Origin: Setomelanomma holmii
Taxonomy: Eukaryota > Ascomycota > Dothideomycetes > Pleosporales > Phaeosphaeriaceae
Assembly: GCA_010015745.1 (NCBI GenBank)
Contig: ML978205.1
Span: 161,326 to 225,325 of the forward strand
Length of the DNA stretch: 64,000 nucleotides
Direction: 5' to 3'
In this document: positions 55,693-64,000 of the stretch, one piece after another
Layout: every line of letters begins with the position of its first letter
Position numbering within the stretch: the stretch's first letter is position 1
Made by a program: the position numbers and the translations under genes
The notes under the pieces: model-generated
What the model was told of the DNA's origin: nothing
Databases searched by the model: none
The model's input: the letters and a program-made list of their open reading frames with translations, nothing else

Positions 55693-58600
55693 AGCATTCC
55701 GCACGATCCAGCTCAATGTCAGAAAGCAAGGCAAAGTGCACGACAGCCTGATGAATGACGAGGAGATGCAAGATGTGACAGTGGTGGCCATCTAGGAGCC
55801 GCAGGCACGGAGGATCCAAGGCCGGTTGCTGACAACGCCCATGCTCCATCATAAGTGGACCAAGATGGTGCCGTCGACCTGGCGAGAGGGGAGGTGGCCG
55901 ATACGGAGCATGCTATGGGTCAGCAGAGAAGTGGAGGCGGAGCAGGTGCGGATTGAGTCGCCGGACTTGACAGCAGCGATCATCCGGCTGCACAAGCGGC
56001 GGGTATTGGTAGTGTCAGTGTACATACCAGGAGGAGACCCGCAGGCCCTACAAGACACATGCAACAAGCTAAACGAGGCGATCATGGATGTAAGACAAAG
56101 GGCCGGCACAGTAGTGGACGTGGTGCTGGCTGGAGACTTCAACCAACACGACCAGCTGTGGGGAGGGGAGGATGTGACGATGGTTAGACAGGGCGAAGCC
56201 GACCCGGTCATCGACCTGATGATAGAGCACGCGCTCAGCAGCCTGCTCCCGCGTGGTACTAAGACGTGGCAGGGCGGAGAGAACGAGACGACAATCGACT
56301 TGGTGCTAGCGTCGAAAGAGCTGGCAGATACAGTGACTAGATGCGCAATCTATGCAACCGAACATGGTTCTGACCATAGGACTATCGAGACGGTCTTTAA
56401 CAGCTCGGTCCCGGCGGCGCAGCAGCAGGAGCGGCTTCTACTCAAGAATGCACCGTGGAAAGCGATCAGGGACAGGATCTCCAGGGCGCTCAGTGCGAGC
56501 CTGCCAGCGGGCACAACGCAGCAGAGGACGGACAGACTGATGGCGGCGGTACTGGAGGCGGTGCACGCACTAACACCCAGAGCTAGGCCGTCACCGTATG
56601 CGAAGAGGTGGTGGACGCAGGACTTGACACAGCTGCGCCGCATATACACACACTAGAGGAACCGAGCGAGAGCGGCGAGACGCTTAGGAGCTGCTAGACC
56701 AGATCTAGAAGAAACTGCAAAGGGGGCGTCAAAGCAGTATCACAATGCCACTCAACAGCAGAAGAGAAAGCACTGGGATGACTTCCTGGCGGACAACGAC
56801 AACATCTAGAACGCGGCCAAATACCTGAAGACAGGTAACGAGGCGTTTGGGACAGTCCTAGCACTTTCCAGAACGGACGGAACAGCTACAACTGACTACG
56901 GGGAGCAAGCTAAGGAGTTGCTTAGCACTTTCTTCCCTCCGCTTCCCAGCCACATCAACAACGAAGGACACAGACCGCAGAGAGCACCTATAGAGATGCC
57001 AACTATCACGCTCGAGGAGGTGGAAAGGCAGCTACACGCCGCAAAGTCATGGAAAGCACCTAGAGACAACGGACTGCCCGTCATAGTGTGAAAGCAGGTC
57101 TGGCTAGTGGTCAAAGACCATGTTCTTGCGCTGTTTCAACAGTCGCTAGAAGAGGGATTGGTGCCCAGCCAATAGAGACATGCTAAGATCATCCCGCTTA
57201 AAAAGCTAGGCAAGGAAGACTATACCATTGCAAAAGCGTGGAGGCCGATCTCACTGCTAGCCACGCTGGGCAAAGTGCTGGAGTCGGTGGTGGCAGAGAG
57301 GATCTCGCACATGGTCGAGACGCATAGGTTGCTGCCCACCAACCACTTCAGAGCGCGCAAGCAGCGATCAGCAGAGCAAGCACTAGTGCTTCTCTAAGAA
57401 CAAATCTACACTGCGTGGCAGGGCTAGCGAACTGTTAGTCTGATCAGCTTTGACGTTAAGGGAGCGTACAACAGAGTGTGCAAGGAAAGACTGTTGCAGA
57501 GGATGAAAGCGCGAGGCATACTAGAGAGGCTGTTGCGGTAGGTAGAGGCCTTCTGCTCCTGGTGCACTGCATCAATCCAGGTCAACGGACAGGCTTCCGA
57601 GATTCGAGAGCTGCCACAAGCAGGTCTGCCGCAAGGGTCGCCGCTGTCTCTAATTCTGTTTCTCTTCTTTAATGCTGACCTGGTGCAACGGCGCATTGAC
57701 ACGTATAGTGGCGCAATTGCGTTTGTGGATGACTTCACTGCGTAGGTCACGGGACCAACAGCGCAAAGCAACAGGGAAGGTATTAAAGCAATTATTAGAG
57801 ACGCACTAGACTAGGAATAGAGAAGCGGGGCGACATTTAAAGCAGAGAAGACAGCCGTTATCTACTTCACTTGCAAAGCATACAAGAGCGCCGCAGACCC
57901 CTTCGTTATCAAGGGGCAGAGCGTGTCGCCTAAGGACCACGTCAAGATACTCAGCGTGCTTATGGACGCCGGGCTCAAGTACCACAAGCACATCGCAAGA
58001 GCAGCCGCAAAGGGGCTGGAAGCAGCACTAGAGCTCAGGAGGCTGAGAGGGCTCTTGCCCACAGTGGCACGGCAGTTGTTCACAGCGACTGTCGCGCCCA
58101 CGGTAGACTACGCATCAAACGTGTGGATGCACGCCTGTAAGGACAAACTCGCAAGGCCTATTCACAGAGTGCAGAGAATAGGAGCACAGGCAATTGTGGG
58201 CACGTTTGCTACGGTAGCAATGTAGGTGGCAGAGGCAGAAGCGCACATCCTGAGCGCGCAAGAGCGGTTCTGGAAGCGAGCAGTCAAGCTGTAGACCGAC
58301 ATTCACGCGTTGCCTGAGACTAACCCGCTGCAAAGAAACACATCGCGCATGCGCAAGTTCAGAAGACAGTACTGCTTGCCGCTCTACCAGGTGGCAGAAG
58401 CGCTTAAGGACATAGAGATAGAGCAGATGGAGACGATCCGGCTATGCATCTTAGCGCCATAGGAGAAGCGAGTGCAAACTGTCACAGAAGACGCGGCACA
58501 GCGCCTTGAGGCAGACTGGCCAGTACGCATCGCGGTGAGCAGCTCAGCGCGGAACAGGCTAGTTGGGATGGGCAGGGTGATCAAGATGCAGAACAACAAA

Positions 58601-59416
58601 ACAAGGTCCTTCTCTACTACACTAGGCGCAAGAGAGGAACACAACCCCTACTCTGCAGAGCTGGCAGCAATAGCCGAAGCGCTGAGCACGCTGCCAGAGC
58701 TTAGGTTCCGCAACATCGCACTTATAACAAGGAACAAAGCCGCTGTGCTTACGCTAAGAAGACCCTGCCAGCAGTTAGAGCAAAGCTACATCAGCGATTT
58801 CTACAAGAGCGTTCAGAAGCTGAGAAGAGACAGGAACACAGTGACGGTGCTATAGTTGCCTACGAGCAAAGAGTGCGAACTTGCATATCTTGCTAAACAA
58901 GAGGCAAAGATAGCAACAAGACCAAACGCCACACCACAAACACAGCTTCCTAGGGTGCGATCGACTACTCACAACATCGCACGCAAGCAAGTTACTGTTC
59001 AGAGGGTGCCAGAAAACGTAGGAAGGTACTTAAAACGCATTGACACAGCACTACTAGGAAAACATACGCGAAAACTTTACGACTTGCTGTCACAGAAAGA
59101 ACGCAGCATACTTGCGCAGCTAAGAACAGGCATAGCAAGACTGAACACATATTTACACCGAATTAAAGCATCAACGACAGACCAGTGCGACTATGGATAC
59201 ACAGCAGAGACAGTGGACCACTTCCTGTTCCGATGCAGGAGGTGGACAGCACAGCGAGCAGAGATGCTGCAATGTACGCAGACAGGCAGAGGCAATATGT
59301 CGCTCTACCTAGGCGGAAAAGCAGCAACAGACGACGCAAAATGGGCACCAGATATAGACGCAGTGCGAGCAACAATACGGTTCGCAATAGCAACAGGAAG
59401 ACTTAACGCAGACTAA
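55685..59416 (+). pseudogene. LINE ORF2 (endonuclease and reverse transcriptase), 15 in-frame stops, no frameshift
   Basis: One frame of 1,244 codons from ATG 55685. Order of parts: APE-type endonuclease (TIQLNVRKQGKV, DVVLAGDFNQHDQLW, GTKTWQGGENETTIDLVLA, EHGSDHRTIE); linker; reverse transcriptase (AWRPISLLATLGKVLE, LISFDVKGAYN, LPQAGLPQGSPLS, FVDDFTA catalytic motif); thumb; RNase H-like stretch (YSAELAAIAEAL); and a C-terminal His/Cys region (CDYGYTAETVDHFLFRC). Stops: TAG at 55793, 56654, 56807, 57173, 57425, 57539, 57743, 57812, 57818, 58223, 58292, 58460 and 58853; TGA at 57089; TAA at 57395. By my recollection of the family, at least ten sit at conserved Trp positions. No base insertion or deletion is needed anywhere. 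Confidence 0.9.
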
Positions 59417-59769
59417 ACACTAAAACTACTTTAATTACTAATCTAGCTTATTAACCGCCTCGTGTAACATAGAGCGGACAGCGCTTCAGCTGCCGTAGAT
59501 AGGATGCTGACCACTTGGAGAAGCCTACTCTGAGCCAGTCTGCCGCCAGCAATACTAACGCACGAGAATTTAATAAAAGATGGAAGATGGAGAGCAAAGG
59601 AGCAAGAAGCACAGCATGGGCTTAGTAAGAACAGCAACGCATAGCAGGAAGTGAGGTAAAGAAGATGCAGGGGCTAAATGAGGTTAAGATGTAGCATAAG
59701 AAGTGTAGTAGTAGATGAGTGCTAGTAGCCCTTTCGGCTTGGCCGCCGGGCGTTAATAAAATGTGTGTG

Positions 59770-59932
59770 TGTGTACTGACTTTCTGCGCTCCGCGTATTG
59801 ACTTTTGCGCTCCGTGTACTAACTTTCTGCGCCCCGTGTACCGACTTTCTGCGCCCGTGTACTGACTTTCTGCGCCCCGTGTACCGACTTTCTGCGCTCC
59901 GCGTACTGACATTCTGCGCTCCGCGTTCAAAG
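59770..59932. repeat. 22-bp satellite array, right part, starting with the target-site duplication
   Basis: About seven further units of the same 22-bp repeat, alternating GCTCCGCG and GCCCCGTG endings. The first 13 bases duplicate 54406-54418. Minus-strand frames across the array are open but rotate frame each unit and are not genes. Confidence 0.85.
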
Positions 59933-60351
59933 CACAATGTCTTCTAGTCTGTGCACGCTTCACATTGCACCTTTGTAGATTGCGCGTACCTCTTCTAATC
60001 TCTTTTACACTGCGTTAGATTCTCTTGCGTACTGCGTACTGTTTGTGTGCACTAAGCTAGGGAATCCGCCGACCTACTGCAATTTTGACCTAACCTCTGG
60101 ATCAAAATCAGAGTTAGCGTACTAAGCTACCAACGATGCTCTACCTCGTGTCTTATGTTGTGCCCCATTCTGCAAAGTGTAAACCTACACTTTGCATAAT
60201 GGCCCTATCTCGTATGTTTCTTCAATCACAGAACGACTATACCTTCTACATACACATTGTCATTATTCTAATGTACACTCCTAGACCAGCACTTAGGCAA
60301 GAGAAAGCATTATTCTCAACAGGAACATAGTTGCTGTCACCATGCGCTGTT
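59933..60351. other. Non-coding interval with a hairpin
   Basis: No gene. It contains a perfect 11-bp inverted repeat with a 4-base loop at 60171-60196 (left arm TGCAAAGTGTA), extended by a further 5-bp CCATT/AATGG match after one mismatch. Confidence 0.6.
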
Positions 60352-61869
60352 CTAACCAACACTCATGTTTTCTTCGTCGTCGGTGTCGTCAACCGCTTGA
60401 AATCGCGATCGATCTGTAACCTGAACCTGTTGCGACAGAGGCAGTCTGCTCATGGGCAGTAGCTCAAGCGGCTGCCCAATACCCGCATCATCAACTAATT
60501 CTAAGAAATCAAACTCTGGCGGCGGCGGCTTCTCTTCCACACACGCAAGGAACAATGGCTCAATCAGTAGAGCTATGTCTTGCACGTCAGCATTACACTC
60601 CGCAAGCATTTCTACCTACTGTCCAACCCGAGTCTGCGAGAGGGATTTTTCGATGAAGTGGCTAGAGACTATCAACTGTGGCAGCAAAGCAAATATTCCA
60701 ACAGTACTAAAGCGGCGCTTTATAACATTCCACCTCTTACCCTAGTCTAGGAACTCCCCAAATTCCTGCCACAGTTTCGGGTGTTGGTCTTTCTTTGCGT
60801 TTGGGCCAACATCCTCCTCGTAGCATACTGCGAACAGATGCTCCTTAGCCAATGCGCTGTAACGTCGCCCGCGTCCATCAGAGCCTTGTGCGTTCTGTTT
60901 CATTTTGCGCTCTAACTGTTCAAAGTCTTCAAACAATTGGTCCATGTTATATCGATGAAGCATCTCTCCTGCAATATTGTTTACCTGGCGCCTGCGCGCC
61001 CCATGATAACGTGCACGGAAAGATTCGCCCTCACCGCTTGTTAATCCAGCATCATCACGCACGTCTCTGCCTCGATTTTGGCTTAACATAAGCTTATTTT
61101 TCCTTGTGCCGCTTAGTAACAGTGCTCTCTCCGTGTCTCCTAATGAGAAGCGATCCTGGCCATGAAGACCTTAACCACGTAGGTGCTCTCGCTTCCAAAC
61201 TCGCAGTATCGTCCTCCAATCTTGCAAAACCTCCTTCGCTCCTACAGCCACAGCCTTATTTATCATTGCAGTAACTGTTCCAAGACCAGCTCCCGGAAGT
61301 TTAGAGGCAAAGCGGCGATATCGTGTTTCCTCCTCCGTTAACGCTAATGGTGCGACGGCGTTCTCCCAGTCTTATGTACTCGCAACTGTGTTTTCCAAGG
61401 CTAGATTTACTGTTTTAATTATCGCTTTGTTTGCCTGCTTAGTTTTTGTTGCCTTTAGACGCTTGCGCTTTGGCACTCAATTGTCTAGAGACGCTTGAGC
61501 TGGCTCCTTCTTAGGGGTTTTTGCGAGACTAACGTCCGCGGAAGGAACAGTGTCCAGCGTATCCGGGAAGTCGTAGATGTGTTGTATGATCTTTAATAGA
61601 GCTGGTTGACTCAATCGCTTGCATATCTATCGCAGTGCATTTTCTTGCATGCGCGACACAAACGCCTCCATCAGCTCATATTCTTCTGGTAGAATGCAAT
61701 AGACGGCAAGTTCGTCCTCTAGAAACACGTCGTGGATAGTTTGCACCATGTTTAGGTATTCTTCGTGTGAAGTAACATCAGTAGGATGCATGCGAATTTG
61801 CTTCAGAGCTGCCATAGTGAGTGGAGATATAACAAGGTGTTCGTGGCGTAGAATAATCGCTTGCGTCAA
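60352..61869 (-). pseudogene. Repeat-encoded protein of unknown function, in frame but with six stops
   Basis: From 61869 to 60352 one minus frame of about 506 codons has no frameshift but six stops: TAG near 61628, two stops near 61476 and 61371 (TGA, TAA), TAA near 61170, TAG near 60742 and TAG near 60610. Protein-like segments include MHPTDVTSHEEYLNMVQTIH, RYRRFASKLPGAGLGTVTAM, GEGESFRARYHGARRRQVNN, KRWNVIKRRFSTVGIFALL and ADVQDIALLIEPLFLACVEE. Upstream, around 61960-62055, another frame continues with DWRPTRMACTGFCTYYTDF, so the original gene was longer and one shift exists there. It is divergent from the OrsD-like ORF, and the two may be parts of one repeat. No domain is recognised. Confidence 0.55.
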
Positions 61870-62068
61870 GGTGTTGACTAATCCAGAAATCGCTCACATG
61901 ATCGCTAGGCCCAAAGTATCATAGCGCGCAGAGAAACGCAGCGCGTGCTCGCTCCACCATCGCTACTGATTTCATTCCCACAATTCGATTGAAATCAGTG
62001 TAATACGTACAGAACCCCGTGCACGCCATCCTCGTTGGACGCCAGTCCCACAGCCAGCTACTACTATC

Positions 62069-63745
62069 ATGCAGATTGGTAATCATCTAGTTTACAACGT
62101 TACGTACGGAGTTATTATCTGCCTTCATCATCACTATTGTCTGAAGCCCAGCGCGGTACTTGCTCACTTCAGCACTGAGCACGCATCCCAAACGACTCTT
62201 CAGGAGAGAACGGAGTTGCAAAAGCAAGTGGACGCTATACTCACTACCCTTCATCATAAATATGAAGATATCCGAATTCCTCAGAATCCCGTACCTCTTA
62301 TCTATGGACAGAATCCCGTACCTCTTATCTATGGACTACTCCAACACCATTCCTTGAAATGTCAGTACTGTCCGAAGATTCACTCCGGAGCGCAAGCAAG
62401 ATCCAACATGAAATCCCATCTCAATAGAAAGCACGAGCTCAGGTCATTAAAGCAGCGAGATGTTGTCGGCCGGGAAGCCAAAGCAGCGTGGTGGGAGAGT
62501 CACTAGCGCAGCTTCCTCAGCCAGCAGCTTTTTGTCTCGGCTATCTGCACCTAGCCTAACGGGGCTACCACGCATTTTGAAGTATTCCATTCTAAAGAAG
62601 GACTGTATTCTAGTAGCGCAATCTCTCGCCAAGCTCACGATAAGTTCACTGACAGCGAAAGCGACACGCGACTCACACCTACGGAAAGCGTCATTGTACC
62701 TGCAACTCCTGTGGAGCTTCCGCTCTACTCGTCACCTACGACAAGGAACAATTTGGACACCACTACTGCTATAATTGATACTCTGATGGCTCAATTCGAC
62801 GAGGGAGAGAATATGGACGTTGCGCAAGCAGAAGCCTCACTCACGATTGTTCCTTCAGCCAACGATAGACACACCAACCTATACCTTGAGCACACAAAAT
62901 TTCTACAATGCATTGAGGACCTGGATTAGGCAGATATTAGGAAGTACACCCACAATACGGCTGGCGACGGTACACTCGAGTTCTTAGGGAAGAGCATAAA
63001 GAGTATGGTGCTGGTATACCAACATACGGTCGCGAAGCTATCACGGTGGGCCTGTATCTGCGTTATGCAAGAACATATCAACGACATACCAACAGCGCCG
63101 CTAGTTCACTATCTCGAATTCGACCTCAAGCACGCCCTCTCCCTTGTAAACGTGTTCGCTTTCTTCTACAAGGTGCAGAGAAAGGAGCTACCTAAGCCGC
63201 GCACACTTCGGCTGACAAAAACACAAGTACAATCGTGGCAGGCGATACAAGATTACCTTGATGATTGCAATCGCGATTTTAGTACAGTGACTCTAAAGCA
63301 TGATCGGTGTGACCTAAATGAGTTCGAAGGCCTTTGTCACAAGTTCTAGATGTCTCTAATTGAACAAACATCTGCACGCAAAGACTTTGACCTTGCTCTT
63401 ATTACAGCCTTAGCCTTTATTGCCGTTGATTCCTCGCTCCCTACGTTTTGGCCTGCCTACCTCTTTGCGACCGACCTATCTGCCCCGAAGAAACTGGCCC
63501 GCTTCGCTGCATGCCAGTTTTTTTGGAATGAGATTGTCCCACCTACTGCGCGCAGGTCGTTTGCCGAGGAAGTTGAGGTGGAAGAGGAAGAGGATATTGA
63601 GCGGGCGGAGGTGGACGACCTAGTAGACGAACAAGACGAGCCTCTCTCCTATACGGAAGCGGACAATCAGACGGCAAATGATACATTTCGGCGGTGGGTT
63701 TACGATTACCTAACGACAGAGTAATCAACGCCAATTGCGTGGATC
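62069..63745 (+). pseudogene. OrsD-domain (DUF3505-type) repeat protein, 5' part, decayed and truncated
   Basis: Starting at ATG 62069, one frame runs to about 63745. The OrsD pattern is visible: HLVYNVTYGVIICLHHHYCL, a long His/Glu helix, VPLIYGLLQHHSLKCQYCPK, HLNRKHE, then SQQLFVSA and HFEVF. The region after about 63000 (MQEHINDIPTAPLVHYLEFD, LALITALAFIAVDSSLP, STPIAWIT) matches the middle of fungal OrsD-helicase-type proteins, by memory. Stops: TAG at 62504, 62552, 62927 and 63347, and TAA at 63722; no frameshift. The frame ends abruptly at TGTTGG, suggesting an insertion. Such proteins are typical of repeat-rich and subtelomeric fungal DNA. Confidence 0.6.
62282..62335 (+). repeat. 27-bp perfect tandem duplication inside the OrsD-like frame
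   Basis: Two identical 27-bp copies (62282-62308 and 62309-62335) encode QNPVPLIYG twice. The length is nine codons, so the frame is preserved. Confidence 0.95.
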
Positions 63746-64000
63746 ACTACTGTTGGATGTGGGAGCACAGGGCAGGTATGAATGAGGCAGAAGGTTGTTG
63801 TATTGAGAGAGCTACTGCGAGCGATTATATACACAACCAGATGAGTAAGCAGGTGACTAACAGAGTCACGTGAGATGTAGTTCACAGTGTACTGTGTGAA
63901 CTGAGGTGCCAGGCTGACACACCCCCTGAGGTATCCATGTTGGATGGAAACCTCACAAACAAGGAAAAATACCAAGAGAGTGAGATGCGTGGAAGTCGCA
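63745..64000 (+). mobile_element. Possible LTR retrotransposon start, runs off the window
   Basis: The OrsD-like frame breaks at ...GATCACTAC|TGTTGGATG. TGTTGG is a common LTR 5' end, a TATA-like ATTATATACAC lies 75 bp downstream, and the following text is non-coding. The preceding bases ACTAC could be a 5-bp target duplication. The other LTR, primer-binding site and coding part would lie beyond 64000. Confidence 0.35.

Larger units (their letters stand above)
54419..59769 (+). mobile_element. Tad-like non-LTR retrotransposon (LINE), near full length
   Basis: A 5.35-kb element between two copies of the 13-bp repeat TGTGTACTGACTT. Its 5' leader is about 30 bp. ORF1 (54451-55692, zinc knuckles) overlaps ORF2 (55685-59416, endonuclease, reverse transcriptase and RNase H-like region) by 8 bp. 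The 3' UTR of about 350 bp ends in a polyadenylation-like TTAATAAAATG and a short TG run. If the element and one repeat copy are removed, the 22-bp satellite reads straight across, so the insertion boundaries are well supported. Both ORFs have in-frame stops but no frameshift; the copy looks young yet not translatable as written. Confidence 0.9.

Noticed and set aside
59620..59963. Minus-strand ORFs with YTGRRKSVHGAQKV-like repeats
   Set aside because: They are translations of the 22-bp satellite, which rotates through all frames; not genes.
54419..63745. Nuclear code change with UAG read as Trp throughout the genome
   Set aside because: The host HET relic has TAG at a conserved Gln, and intact housekeeping genes read through with TGG for Trp and no internal TAG. 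A genome-wide reassignment does not fit.

Overview
This is a nuclear window from a filamentous ascomycete. Intron style (about 45-150 bp, GT..AG, CTAA/CTGA-type branch sites), HET-domain and NACHT relics, a rhodopsin-like 7TM protein, a Tad-type LINE and an OrsD-domain repeat fit Pezizomycotina; Dothideomycetes is my best guess, by inference only. No tRNA or rRNA gene was recognised. Many coding regions are joined here by introns I placed by eye, using donor/acceptor sites and frame.

Layout. 0-10 kb: partial phosphatidylinositol phosphate kinase, a pathogen-related NTF2-like protein, and a Pho85-type cyclin with a long 5' region. 10-28 kb is an accessory stretch: a 15-bp minisatellite, a conserved fungal gene broken by TGA, a 7TM rhodopsin-like protein with a GC-AG intron, a decayed HET gene, a small deoxyribosyltransferase-like protein, a protein kinase, a tandem pair of Cys-rich paralogues, and two unknown genes. 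28-35 kb is housekeeping: UTP7 and TSR1 (convergent, both small-subunit ribosome biogenesis) and a five-exon Stc1-domain gene. 35-47 kb mixes relics (a periplasmic-binding-protein-like pseudogene, a second HET pseudogene, a NACHT-type NLR pseudogene) with small intact genes (At2g23090-like zinc finger, disordered protein, unknown 277-aa protein). 47-53.5 kb is housekeeping again: YIF1 and SRP101 share a 258-bp divergent promoter, followed by RAD7. 53.5-64 kb is repeat territory: a 22-bp satellite array split by a nearly complete LINE with a 13-bp target-site duplication, a divergent pair of decayed repeat-encoded ORFs (one OrsD-like), and a possible LTR start at the window edge.

The most unusual signal is the LINE. 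Its second ORF keeps one frame for 1,244 codons with no indel, yet carries 15 internal stops, 13 of them TAG. Most lie where this family has tryptophan (TGG), while about 70 Gln codons are almost untouched. Ordinary two-strand RIP does not predict that bias. Strand-specific G-to-A mutation, or dependence on UAG-to-UIG (A-to-I) mRNA editing of the kind known from fungal sexual tissue, would. By contrast, the host HET and NLR relics carry mixed TGA/TAG/TAA stops plus frameshifts, as expected of ordinary pseudogenes.
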